A stretch of DNA of 64,000 nucleotides from contig QLIY01000299.1 in NCBI GenBank assembly GCA_003260075.1, forward strand, positions 65,078 to 129,077. Direction: 5' to 3'. This document shows, in pieces, positions 46,614-58,122 of this stretch. Under the pieces are notes generated by a model, which was not told where the DNA came from, made no database searches, and saw nothing but the letters and a program-made list of their open reading frames with translations. The stretch comes from Phallusia mammillata (taxonomy: Eukaryota; Chordata; Ascidiacea; Phlebobranchia; Ascidiidae). Positions within the stretch are counted from its first letter, which is position 1. Each line of letters opens with the position of its first letter. The translations under genes were made by a program, and so were the position numbers.

Positions 46614-47882
46614 TCCTTATCTTACAATACTATGCCACGGTGGCACAAACTGATAGTTACAGAATAAATTAGTTAAAAAGTAAAACTTTAATGACAAAGA
46701 TAAACGTCTACGGAGTTTTTTCCACAGATGCAAAGCTAAATTAATGGTAGTATTTTTGTTTCGCTTTTCTTGCAAGCCAAAAACCAAAACCACCGGTCCA
46801 TGTGAAAATACATTTAGTATAATAACGTACCCACCAGAAGGCAGAAATCAAAAATGGTTTTCATCGTTAATAAAAAAACGCAAAGCTATATTATACAGAA
46901 CTTTCCACTAAAAAGTAGTATATTTAAACATAAATTATTTTGTGCTCCTAACAAAACAACAGTTGTTGGAGTTTCACTCCATGTTTGTATTTGTTTGTAG
47001 TTTGCACTTAAAATAACCACTCACGTAGAACGGAACTGCTCAGGCGTAGATGAGATGCCGGCAATATTTTTTTGTTTCCAAAAACTCCTAGAATTATGGG
47101 TAGAGCTACTAACACTGGAATTTGGCTAGCACCCGGTCTGGGATTTTCTGATAAGTGGCGCAACGGAGCATAGGCGTTTATGGTGCTGACTCATCAATGT
47201 GGGTTTATGGTAAGAATAATTGCCGAGTCAGCACCATTACCGCCTATGCTCAGTCGCGCCACCTACCAAACCGGGCGTTAGCTGANCATTACCGCCTATG
47301 CTCTGTTGCGCCACCTACCAAACCGGGCGTTAGCTGAGTTCCAGTGTCAGTAGTTCTACCAGAATTATGATGCCGAAAGAACGATTCGCAAAATTGTAAC
47401 CATTTGTTGTTGATTTTTTGATAAAATCCAAAAGATAGTCCCAAAGACCCTGAAAAGGAACATTCATTTTCGTCTGTTGAGGAACATAGCCTACATACCG
47501 ACAATAACGGGCAAAAAAACGGTTTGCTTTATTTTCAGACTTTGCACAAAGTGAACTCTGAAGAAAGTTTTGTCACGTCGTTTTCTCCAACCGTTGCGAT
47601 TTACTGTTTTTTGGCGAACTTGGGATGTACATGTAACGTCATAATTGGTAAAATATTTTGAATTCGGTAACGTAAATTGCTTTTGTGCTTTAATCAGTTT
47701 TTAGATTGCTTTTGTGCTTTAATCAGTTTTTAGATTGCTTTTGTCGTATTGACTTGCATTGGTCTTAAGTTGTAAAGGGTATTTTAAGCAGTTGCACTGT
47801 TATGTATGGAGGTTCGATTTTGCAATAACTGCAACTTATTGATGGAATAATTGGCCATTGTTATAATGTTAAAACCCTAAAA
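46614..47882. other. intergenic region between NOMO and deiodinase A
   Basis: Would hold the NOMO promoter. Apart from the MITE at 47099-47360 and a 29-bp tandem duplication at about 47679-47737 (TTGCTTTTGTGCTTTAATCA...), I see nothing supported. Confidence 0.5.
47099..47360. mobile_element. MITE with long inverted repeats and 9-bp target duplication
   Basis: Ends GGTAGAGCTACTAACACTGG and CCAGTGTCAGTAGTTCTACC, inverted repeats continuing inward for about 75 bp with mismatches. The flanks are a perfect 9-bp repeat AGAATTATG (47090-47098 and 47361-47369), a size typical of Mutator-like elements. An N at 47286 precedes an internal repetition of the right arm, probably an assembly join. Confidence 0.75.
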
Positions 47883-48086
47883 TTTATTTAGGGCCTAAAT
47901 CCTCTATCATTATGATTGAAACATAACTAATTTTGGTTTAACATCTTGTTTCAGGTACTGTTGGCTTCGTTGTACATAATCTGTTCTACTTCGCTGTGCA
48001 TCAACATTTTTTAGCAAACGTGCAATCACATAGGTAAACTTTGTATTAAAACATTTGGCAACTTGACAACACGCTTCAGTCGGATG

Positions 48087-48150
48087 GGACAATGTTTTTT
48101 TCAGTTTCTGACATTCTGCATTTCTGTCAGAAACGTCATAAGTTGTTCCG
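48087..48150 (-). ncRNA. SECIS element of deiodinase A
   Basis: On the - strand, 124-187 bases after the stop of deiodinase A: 5' quartet ATGAC, a perfect 9-bp helix GTTTCTGAC / GTCAGAAAC, a 13-base apical loop with an AAA motif (AGAAATGCAGAAT), then the 3' quartet TGAA. The lower stem GGAACAA / TTGTCC closes below. This fits the eukaryotic SECIS core. A 93-residue ORF (47910-48191) overlaps it by chance. A poly(A) signal AATAAA (-) lies at 47883-47888. Confidence 0.85.
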
Positions 48151-48273
48151 TAACCAATTAAGCAAATCGCCAAACATGAACAATGAAACATAAAAAATAA
48201 AAAGGTAATTTAAGGCAGTTAAGAAGAAAATATTTGCATTAAACAAATTGCGTGAAATAAAAGTGTTTAAAAG

Positions 48274-49317
48274 TTAGAACTTAGGTTTGTTTTGTTGCCT
48301 TTTCAACCACTTTTCCACTTTAGATATTTTATAATGAAAAGGCCCAGTTCCGCCGACGAATTTAATTTTTTTGTCCACAATCCCATACAACCGGTCGGGC
48401 ATAGCACCGTAGGACAAATTCGCTTCGTTCGCTACGTTGTCAACCAAGATCGTGACGTCATCGATTTTGACGTTTTCCCTGAACAACTGCGCAGCGGCTA
48501 AACGCCCTTCTGCGCTCATAAGATTCGGGATGTCGGATAAATTGGGATCGTCGTTCGGATGAGCTTCTTGTATATATACGACAACGAAGTCTGCGACGGT
48601 CTTGTAAGTTTCAATAAGTTTCTTGAACTTAATGATCTGCAAATGTTATTTAAAGACGGTTTTTATTTGGAAATTAAATTTTTTGACAAATTTTTGGCAT
48701 TGATGCGATTTTTAGGGGCTATGCTAAAACAGCTTAATAAATAATTTTTGACATAAAAATTTAAATCAATTTTTAAATCAGCAAAACTTTAATTTCAATC
48801 AATTTACGCGAATAGTAAGTGACGTTTACAAAAGTAATAAAATTATCTGTAGTGAAAACTCAGGGGTTTTCGCATCCTTTATCGACAAACTCCTCCCTTT
48901 ACAATTCAAAACATTTTCACCCCACTCTAATATGCCACATAGTAGATGCAAAACTATACAAACACATTTGAAATTGGGTCTTTCACCAACTTCGCAGGCC
49001 TTAACCTAATTTCAAAGTTTGCGTGTCTATTTAGAAACCACATGCAAAAATTTTATTTTTTTGCAGTCTTATGCAGTAAGCAATTTCATTTTAAACAATA
49101 AATAAAAAAAATTCACCTTTTTCATAAAAAAATGTCAGGAACCGGACCCAAAATTGACCACTAGAGGTCGTCCGGGACGTGAGAACTCGAGAAGATTGCT
49201 CTCTTTGCCAGCGTTGAGATCAACAAGTTTCACATCGGGGGCATCACCATTTTGTTTTGCAATTTTATTAAACTGTATTTTATGAGCATATATTATCTCG
49301 CGTAGTTTGGTCGCCAT
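48274..49317 (-). CDS. iodothyronine deiodinase-like selenoprotein A, altered active site (first exon not found)
   Basis: Two exons are clear: 49317-49117 (67 codons) and 48636-48274 (120 codons plus stop), GT-AG, phase 0. The first holds an in-frame UGA at 49137-49135 in the family position after RPLVVNFG; the second is the thioredoxin-fold half with DFVVVYIQEAH and a TILVDN segment. Usual family context is SC(S/T)-Sec-P-(S/P)-F, but here it is SGS-Sec-HFF: the Cys two before Sec is Gly, and Pro after Sec is His. The DGW after EAHP is also changed (NDDP). The SECIS downstream supports Sec decoding. The membrane-anchor first exon seen in B, C and D was not located between 49.3 and 50.4 kb. 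The altered site may mean a different substrate or reduced deiodination; that is inference. Confidence 0.8.
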
Positions 49318-52169
49318 CTGCAAAACAAACTTATAGCATTAATTTTTTATTTTTTGCTTTTTAAAAAAAATAATGCTTTTTGTTGTTGTTATTTTCATTG
49401 GGTTTCTAGTCCAAATTCTACCGCATAGTTTTAACAAGAAAAAAAACAACAGATCTCATTGTCCTCATATAGTTTAAACTATAGGTGAGCAGCACAACGA
49501 AGTACCATTTTTTCAATTGAAAAAATTTTTTTTCAATAAAATGCTTCGCATATGCTGTTGTGCTTACGGTTGACCGTCGCTGTCTATCAGAAACAAAGCC
49601 AACTTTCACACAAAATAAATCATTTAAAACTTAGATCTGACATGCAAGTTGCAAACAGTTTTTATACGTCATGTAAACTTTGCCGAGCTAAAACGTTTTA
49701 ATGAACTTATGTTCAAGCACAAGTCAACCATACAACCATACAAGCCGCTGCTCTTATCGGAATGAAACGTTTCAATTTTAACAAAACCACGCACCGCACT
49801 TGTTAACCGCTTGTTAAAGAGTGGCTGAAGTAGGTCAAAACAGTTAAAAAAGAAAAAAAGTTCGCAGAATGCACAACTCACGTCGTAAAACGAAATACAA
49901 CGCTTCTAAAATTTGTTTCGGTCTATGCAAGCTCGCTTGAGTTTCGTACGTTGCGTTTTTCTAATTTTACACCACGTTATGGGTACTTTAGCACAAATCC
50001 GGTTAAAATAATATTTTGTCACTTGTTGACACACTTTCGACCACACTTCTCAATGGAACAAAGTAAACAGGTACTGTTATTGCAACAGGACGACGGTGCA
50101 TGCTACGAGAAGCAACGGGACTTTTTTCTGCATTTATAGCGAAATAATTCTGCATTGTCATTGTGACTGGCTGAACTTAAAACGATTTAATTACTGTGGT
50201 CCTGATAACGTCACGAAGCTGATGAGCTTAAAAGCATATCGCAGCGAAACGGTTTTTGAAGAATATGTTTCCTTACACAACACTGACGACAGTGCTACGT
50301 CATACAACGTCATGTCATTTTGCTTACGTGTAAGGAATTAGTATTGCAACTTGTAACTTATTCCCCCCCCCCATGCAAGCTCGCTTGAGTTTCGTACGTT
50401 GCGTTTTTCTAATTTTACACAACGTTGTGGGTAGCCTACTTTAGTACAAACCCGGTTAAAATAACATTTTGTCACTTGTTGACACACTTTCGACCACACT
50501 TTTCAATGGAACAAAGTAAACAGGTACTGTTTTTGCAGCAGGACGACGATGCTACGAGAAGCAACGGGAATTTTTCTGCATTTATAGCGGAATAATTCTG
50601 CACTGTCATTGTGACTAGCTGATCTTAAAACGATTTAATTACTGTGGTCCTGATAACGTCACGAAGCTGATGAGCTTAAAAGCATATCGCAGCGAACGGT
50701 TTTTGAAGAATATGTTTCCTTACACAACGCTTACGACATTGCTACGTCATACAACGACACGTCATTTTGCTTACGTGTAAGGAATTAGTATTACAACTTG
50801 TAACTTATCATTTGAAAATACAAACATATGAACACATAGTTGTAAGTAGGCCTAAAAATGGAGTTCTAACCAGAAAGTATACAAGCAGAAACCAAACCTT
50901 TAATAAAAAAAGCCAGAAAAAGTATCTATTAAACCCTAACCTAGCAAAATTGCAAAAAACGGCCAGAATCAAGTATTTAAATAAAACTTAGCCCAATATC
51001 CGGGTTGACCTTTGACCTTACCTTTATGGATAGGCATAAATACAATAAAAAAAAATTGCAAGATTTGTATAACTGAAACAATGACTTCTTTTTGTTTCTA
51101 AAATTTTTACTGGCAATTGGTTTGTAAAAAGCGACGTGTCTTATTCATCAAACGTTTCGTTAATAACTCATGCCATCATTGGAAATACCCTTACTGCCGA
51201 AACTTTCGATAAAAACATGCGTGTCGCTTTTAATAACCCATGTTTGCCAGCATATATTAGTTGTACATCTATGTGTCAGCACATGTTAGTTGTAAAATAT
51301 ACAAGTCATGAAAATAAAGACGCCCCGTTTTAAAACTTCGATTTTGGATTTAGATTAGACTTTAAGTTTGTTTTGCGCAAATTTTGATATGTCGTTATTG
51401 CCATGTAAACAACAGAAAGTATAAAAAATGCAGTAACAATAAAATCTATAGCAAACTTAAAACCTATTGGTAGTCTAGACCAGGGGCTACTCAAACTTTC
51501 TTGCTCTGCGACCCCATTTTTTAAACAGAAATTTCTACGCGATCCCTTGATGGTTTGCACACAATAGGCATAAAAAAGTCTGACGGATATGGCTACTAGG
51601 CTGGCAATACTCTTAAGTTCTACAAAATGTGTTTAGAGCAGTTTGAATACACGGGAATGATGTTTAAACAATAAATGTACGCACGTATACCATTTCTTGT
51701 GACTGACATAAGATTCCATAATGTTTCGCGACCCCAATTGGGGTCGCGGCCCACATTTTGAGAAGCCCTGGTCTAGACAACGTGATGGGTGCTACATAAA
51801 GTAATAATACGTTTTTTTGAGTAAAGTACAAAAAAAACTGCTATATATTAACCGCATAATAGCAGACAAGTGAAATTAAAAGTATGAAATTAAAATTCAA
51901 TCTCAAAAAGATATACAGTGCAGGGTGTATTTTGTTATGTGGGGAAATACAATTTTAATAGTATGAAAAAAAAGGAACAAAACGTATTCCAATGCCATTA
52001 ATAGTCATAATCTTTCATATTACCGCAATGACCAGCAGTTTTGTCGTCACGCATGAGTGCTCCGTGTTTCTCGCCCGAATGCAAATTTGCTTTGTACCGG
52101 AAAATCAACATCGTCGCTATACACTGAAAATCTCATATTGTACTTCTGTCATAAAGGAGCAAGTGCAAT
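49318..52169. other. region between deiodinases A and B
   Basis: Should contain the missing first exon of A and the promoters of A and B. It includes an allelic-type duplication (49925-50362 with 50374-50800, around a C run at about 50364) and the MITE at 51481-51770. No other gene is supported. Confidence 0.45.
51481..51770. mobile_element. hAT-type MITE
   Basis: Ends CAGGGGCTACTCAAACTTTC and TTTTGAGAAGCCCTG, with a perfect, palindromic 8-bp target duplication GTCTAGAC at 51473-51480 and 51771-51778. Non-coding. It lies upstream of deiodinase B and is absent from the equivalent place upstream of C. Confidence 0.85.
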
Positions 52170-54063
52170 ATGTTAAGTTTGGCATGGATGTACTTAAAGA
52201 TTACTGTAGCATCCATAGCTAGTTTGCTGACCATTTTGCTGGTAGATGTACTTCATCGAATTGGAATTTTCAAACTGACTGGCTACAAGAATGCTGCTAT
52301 GCCAGAAGGCTTGTATTTTTAAAACATAGAAATTTATATAGTGTGTAAGATGTTTTACAGTTAGTTTGCTGTCGTTCGGCTTGGATGTATATTGTAGCAC
52401 CACTGTTTATCTAAAAGCAACTTCCAGACTTGACAACATATTTGTCAATGCAACTTAATGTGTTAGGTCAGGGTGGCCCAAGACAAGAGAATAAAGGGCC
52501 ACCGTAGGGTTTGCCTAATACTTTGCGGGCCGCAAAGTAAAAACTGTTTTGTATCAAATGACTGAATTTAAATTTGCTGTTGCTCACTGACACACTGTTT
52601 CAATGTTCCTGTAAGCACTAACGTTTGTAAAAAGAAGAAAACAAATCAAGTCGTTCAAATGTCGCTACAACGAGTGCAAGCGCTATTATTGCCGTACAAA
52701 AGATACATATTGACTTGCTATGTGATGATAGGCGTATTAGGGCTTTGGCTATTGCGACCAATTTGATGATTATATGCAATTTTTGCGGTGTGCACAAATG
52801 TAAAGCTTGTGTGGGACAATAATTTAACAACGTAATTCAAGTGTAATGAAAAAAACCTTTACAGATGACAACACCAAAAGCCATCTTTGCGGAAAATTGG
52901 ACTCAATTCCATATGACAGCGAAAAAGGGGGCGAACGCACCTAACGTCAAACTGCACGTATTGGGTTCCAATCGAATACAGAAATTGTTAGATTTTGCTG
53001 CTCCTGGTCGCCCACTAGTGATAAACTTTGGCTCCTGCTCTTGACCTCCGTTTATGGAAAAGGTAAATACCCGATACGAGTCAGAGATAAAATACACACA
53101 TTTATATATGCTTTTTTTGGTGTATAAGTTCTAGGCATATATTTATGTGATTTCAGCAAAGCAAATATAGTAGATATGATACCTAATACAAGAAGCGTTT
53201 GTTAGTGGGCGTCTCGTAAGGCAGTGGTCTGCAACCACCTGTGCCGGTCCGTGAAGGGTTTGTTACCGGGCCGCGTAAAACTTAGGTTTACATTGAATAA
53301 AAGTTGAAATAACTGTTATTAGTTTTCAATGCTGAACATTTGTGGTTTTTATAGGCCGGTCCGTGAATAAAAGTTCAGTTTCAAACCGGTCCGCAGTACA
53401 AATAAAGCAAAATCGTACCACAGCTAAAGCTTACACTACGCTTAAACCAGTCTGTTTTTATTTTGTTTTTTTTTAATATATATAAGGAGCCACTGCTCTG
53501 TTGTTGTTTTTTCCTTTCATTTTTTTGTTAGAACACGTCTTAAAATCTTTCTCGTAATGGACTGACAGTGTTATTTTTTCGCTATTACATTGATTACAAA
53601 GATGAACAGAGACTGATCAAAATGTGTTTAAATCTTTGGTTGTAACCCGCCTAATTCTGCAGTAGCCTAAATGTCTCTCAAACTGTGTTTCTACATGCAG
53701 ATTGGACAGTTTAAAAAACTGATCCAAACTTACAAGGACGATGTCGACTTCGTTGTCGTATATATAAGCGAAGCTCATCCTACAGACGGCTGGAATATAA
53801 CCGGAAATAAATACCAAATTTCAAACCACCGTAGCATTGAAGAGCGAATGGACGCAGCGCAATTGTTCAGTGATGAAGTCAACATCGATAACGCAACAAT
53901 CCTGGTTGATAACATGGACAATGAAGCAAACAATGCTTATGGTGCAACTCCAGAACGTTTGTTTATTGTCTTGGACGGGAAAATTGCTTACATGGGGGGT
54001 AAAGGTCCATTGTTTTACAATCTTAAAGAAATGACTCAAAAATTATTAGAAATGCTGCAATAA
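52170..54063 (+). CDS. iodothyronine deiodinase-like selenoprotein B
   Basis: Exons 52170-52310 (47 codons), 52865-53062 (66) and 53701-54063 (120 plus stop); 233 residues, near the ~250 of vertebrate deiodinases. Exon 1 encodes an N-terminal membrane anchor (LKITVASIASLLTILLVD). Exon 2 has RPLVINFGSCS-Sec-PPFM, with the UGA at 53042-53044 (residue 107). Exon 3 has DFVVVYISEAHPTDGW and the C-terminal GKIAYMGGKGP. Deiodinases remove iodine from thyroid hormones using the Sec selenol; the flanking Cys and His are present. Oddity: the exon 1 donor. C has GGC followed by GTGTTT, but B lacks about 11 bases there and reads GGC-TTGTATT; no phase-0 GT is available, so exon 1 may be unused or replaced. 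A SECIS follows at 54101-54167. Confidence 0.85.
53222..53420. mobile_element. hAT-like repeat remnant in intron 2 of deiodinase B
   Basis: Starts CAGTGGTCTGCAACCACCTG and contains repeated GGTCCGTGAA/ACCGGTCCGCAG words, a pattern common to hAT non-autonomous elements. The right end and target duplication are not clear. It accounts for part of the longer B intron compared with C. Confidence 0.5.
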
Positions 54064-54100
54064 GCAATTTTATTTAAAAAGGCAAGAATGTTTACTTAAC

Positions 54101-54167
54101 TTTTGCAAATTGTGACGAAGCGAGTTAAAATCCACGAGGTAACCTCGTTTCTGATTTTACTGCAAAA
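54101..54167 (+). ncRNA. SECIS element of deiodinase B
   Basis: Lower stem TTTTGCA / TGCAAAA, 5' quartet GTGAC, 8-bp helix GAAGCGAG / CTCGTTTC (one G-U), apical loop with AAAA, 3' quartet CTGAT. It lies 38 bases after the stop codon. A poly(A) signal AATAAA follows near 54575. Confidence 0.88.
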
Positions 54168-55046
54168 TTTTGTCATATTTTTGCTCTTTTGTTTTTGCTA
54201 CTGCTTTTTGTTAATGTTGTAAACTTCAATTTTTTTGTATTTTTAACAACGTTTTGTGGTTACAAGTATAAAACAAGCTTTTGTTGCAAATTAAATGTAT
54301 TTTTAAATGCAAAAATGTCACATGTGTTACCCAAATATGATATTACTACACTGTATAAAATCCCGTTATAACTGTATAACTGTGAAGCTACATTCAAATT
54401 GGTTGTGCAGCAAAAAAGAGGGCGGGTATGGTTGCCTTAAGGACAGCTGCCTCAAGTTTAGGTGACAGGGTGAAAATTATCGATGGTAGTCGTACCACAA
54501 TAAAGAAATCTAGTTGACAACAAACCTTTAGTGATCGAGGTATACAAAACATTTGTAAACGCAAAAAGTGAAAGAATAAAGATTAATAGTAATTATAGAC
54601 CAATTTAACAAACAAATTCAATACCCTCGTCCTAAGTAAGCTACAAACGTAACAGATAATTCGTTTCATAAATTTTACTTTTAAAATTCAATCTCAGAAA
54701 GATTTACAGAGCAGGGTGTATTTTGTTACAATAGGGAAACACAATTATATTAGTATGAAAAAAACTGATCAAAACGTATTCCAATGCCAGTAATAGTTAC
54801 AGTTTTTAATATCACGACTATGACCAGCAGTTTTGCCGTCACGCATAAGTGCTTCGTGTTTCTGAAATGCAAATATGCTTTGCGTCGGAAAACAAACATT
54901 GTCGCTACACTGAAAATGTCATTTTGTACTTTTACACGATATAGTTTGTTTATTCACCTGTCCTGTGCAGGTTTAGAACGCAATCTGCAGTTTAGAATCA
55001 TTGCATTGTCACATGTATTCGGTCGTCATAAAGGAGCAAGTGCAAT

Positions 55047-57131
55047 ATGTTAAGTTTGGCATGGATGTACTTAAAGATTACTGTAGCATCCATAGCTAGT
55101 TTGCTGATCATTTTGTTGGTCGATGTACTTCATCGAATTGGAATTTTCAAACTGATTGGCTACAAGAATGCTGCTATGCCAGAAGGCGTGTTTAAGGTTT
55201 ATATTTTTAAAACATAGAAATTTATGTAGTATGTAAGATGTTTTACAGTTAGCTTGCTGGTCGTTCGGCTTGGAAGTATATTGTAGCACCACTGTTTGTC
55301 TAAAAGTAAGACAACATATTTGCCAATGTGACTAAATGTGTTAGGTTAGGGTGGTCCAAGACTAGAGAATAACACATTTTGTTTGTTAAAGTAAAAACTC
55401 TTTTGTATTAAATGACTGAATTTAAATTGGCTGTTCTAATCGCTTGATGTTTCGAGACCTATAATTAATACAACAAAGTGCACCTGCTGGCACTTATTAA
55501 CAAGTGCTGATGTTTGTTACAAAAAGAAAACAAATCGAGGTGTTTAGGTCGTCCCAATAAGCGTGTACTGACCCAGTGGGTAGACAATTAAACACACTCC
55601 GTTTATCTGACTCTAATAATTAAACTATCGCTGCCTAAACAAACAACAAGACGCAAAGCTAAATTAACGTTCCCACATTATATTTTAATAAGGCATACCA
55701 CGAAAGCGCCTCTTGCGGCTAAACACGCAACACAAAAGTCACCGCGCCACGAATAATGCGTACTCTGGTCACTCTTGTTACTCTAGTTACTCTAGTTACT
55801 GATCTTAAGTCAAAATTGATGCAGATTATATAGTTTTCAGGTCACGTAGTTGTTATGCCAGCTAGTCGTAAAAACGTACGCCCGAAAAGATTAACTGTGT
55901 TCTAAACCGTAATTATTCTTTAAATCGCTTTACAGAAGTGTCACATATAACATGGCTGGAGGCCGAGTAATACGTAGGTTACTGTTAACACGTTAAAAGC
56001 GATGCAATAATAGCCTTAAGCCAGTATATGACCGGTCCAGTAATAAGAAAAACAGGTTTAAATAGCCGGTCAAGCTTTTGTGTAGAAAAAGGTGAGGTTT
56101 GACCGAATTTGACCGGGACGATATGACACGACAATTATACGAATTAAAATGTTTTGAATTAAAAAGTCCAAAGTCCGATATGTTTTAAATGAAAAGTCCA
56201 AGGTCCGATACAAGCGCAAACGCTATTAATGCAACACAATAGATACATATTAACATGTTATTTGGTGATAGACGTATTATTTACCGCGGAGGCTATTGCA
56301 ACGAATTCGATGATTGTATTTTGTATGCAGGTAGTTTACCAAATCGCATAATTTTTACACAATTATAAAATCGTATAATTTAGCGATCACTGCGTTTAGC
56401 AAAATGTAAAGCATGTGTGGAACTATTTGTAACGTGATTAAAGAATGTTGAAAAAATCTTCACAGATGACTACACCAAAAGCCCTCTTTTCAAAATACTG
56501 GATTCTGTTTCACATGACAGCAAAAAAGGGGGCGAACGCACCAAACGTTAAACTACACGTCCTGGGTTCCAAACGAATGCAGAAACTTCTGGAATTCGTG
56601 ACTCCCGGCCGCCCACTAGTGATAAACTTTGGCTCCTGCTCTTGACCACCGTTTATGAAAAAGGTGAATATCTGATAACAAGCAGAAATAATAAACACAC
56701 ATTACAGTATTCCGCCTAATTCTGAAGTAGTCTGCTGAATATCTCCCAAACTGTGTTTCTGCATGCAGATTGGACAGTTCAAAAAACTCGTCCAAACTTA
56801 CAAGAATGACGCCGACTTTGTTGTCGTATATATAAGCGAAGCTCATCCTACAGACGGCTGGAATATAACCGGAAATAAATACCAAATTTCAAACCACCGT
56901 AGCATTGAAGAGCGAATGGACGCAGCGCAATTGTTCAGTGATGAAGTCAACATCGATAACGCAACAATCCTGGTTGATAACATGGACAATGAAGCAAACA
57001 ATGCTTATGGTGCATTTCCAGAACGTTTGTTTATTGTCTTGGATGGTAAAATTGCTTACAAGGGTGGTAGTGGTCCATTGTTTTACAACCTCAACGAAAT
57101 GACTCAAAACTTATTAGAAATGCTGCAATAA
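55047..57131 (+). CDS. iodothyronine deiodinase-like selenoprotein C
   Basis: Exons 55047-55187 (47 codons), 56466-56663 (66), 56769-57131 (120 plus stop), all GT-AG and phase 0; 233 residues. Anchor segment in exon 1, GSCS-Sec-PPFM with UGA at 56643-56645 (residue 107), then DFVVVYISEAHPTDGW. It differs from B at about 11 of 66 residues in exon 2 but only about 7 of 120 in exon 3; a 195-bp block is identical. Unlike B, exon 1 keeps a normal donor (GGC followed by GTGTTT). A SECIS follows at 57171-57237. Confidence 0.9.
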
Positions 57132-57170
57132 GCATTTTTATTTTAAAGGGCATAAATGTGTGTACCAAAA

Positions 57171-57237
57171 TTTTGCAAATTGTGACGAAGCGAGTTGAAA
57201 TCCACGAGGTAATCTCGTTTTTGATTTTACTGCAAAA
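57171..57237 (+). ncRNA. SECIS element of deiodinase C
   Basis: Same architecture as in B: TTTTGCA / TGCAAAA, GTGAC quartet, helix GAAGCGAG / CTCGTTTT with G-U pairs, apical loop with AAA, 3' quartet TTGAT. A poly(A) signal AATAAA lies near 57619. Confidence 0.87.
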
Positions 57238-58029
57238 TTGTGTCACATTTTTGCTCTTTTGTTTTGTGTCACTGCTTTTGTTGATGTTGTAAAGTTCAAA
57301 TGTTTGTGTATTTTTAACAATGTTTTGTGGTTACAAGTATAAAACAAGCTTTTATTGCAAAATAAAGTGTAATTTTAAATGCAAAAATGTGTACCCCAAA
57401 TGTGACATTACTACACTGTATAAAATCCTTATGTATAATATAAAGGCTGTACAGCAAAAAGAGAGCGGACATGGTTGCCTTGATAACAGCTGCCTTCAGT
57501 TTGGGTGACAAGGTGAAAACTATTGATGGTGGTCGGACCACAACGAAAAAATCTTGTTTAAACAAACCTTTAGTGATTGGAGGCATATAAAACAAATTTT
57601 AATGCAAAAAGTGAAAGAATAAAGATCAATAGTAATTATAGACTCATTTGAAAAAAATAATTTAATATGTTGGACACCAGGATAAAAAGGTTTTGAAACA
57701 CGTTTAATAACTCGTTTACGTTTATAGCTTTTCCCAAGCTTTTTACACTACTAGTACAAGCTGAAGTCGCTGTAGCACTCAAACCGTCCCATTTGTATCA
57801 CTTAGTTATCTAAACTGCTACACATGAATCAGGGTAGTCGCATAGCCAACTTTCAATTTACCAATCCTCTCAAATATTGTTTTAAAAGACATAGACACGG
57901 ATATTAAAAGTAGTTTGATCAAAACCATGACTGCCAGAGCTTGTATACAATAAATACATTTGTTGCGAAAGTTTTAACAATAGCTATCGTAATAATCAAT
58001 ACAAAGTTGTATATTTTTATTTTTCAAAC

Positions 58030-58095
58030 ACATTTTTTGCATCGAATTTACAGCCGCATTAAGCTTGAACCGAAAATCGTCATTTGTTGTTTTTG
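58030..58095 (-). ncRNA. candidate SECIS element of deiodinase D
   Basis: On the - strand, 40-80 bases after the stop of D: ATGAC quartet (58083-58079), arm GATTTTCGG pairing with CTGTAAATT with one mismatch and G-U pairs, loop containing CAAGC, and 3' quartet CGAT (58044-58041). The lower stem is CAAA-rich against TTTG. A poly(A) signal AATAAA (-) lies at 58016-58021. Weaker than those of A-C. Confidence 0.6.
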
Positions 58096-58122
58096 AAATA
58101 AAAAAATAGACTCTGTATTTCA

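Larger units (their letters stand above)
51885..57660 (+). repeat. tandem segmental duplication carrying deiodinases B and C
   Basis: Two units of about 2.8-3 kb, roughly 51885-54650 and 54680-57660, align from upstream flank (AGATNTACAGNGCAGGGTGT) through three exons to the AATAAA-containing 3' end. Introns have indels and substitutions. No G run separates the units, unlike the allelic duplications elsewhere. Confidence 0.75.

Noticed and set aside
47910-48191. 93-residue - strand ORF with signal-peptide-like, Cys-containing sequence
   Set aside because: It overlaps a strong SECIS core in the 3' UTR of deiodinase A on the same strand; the RNA structure is the better explanation.
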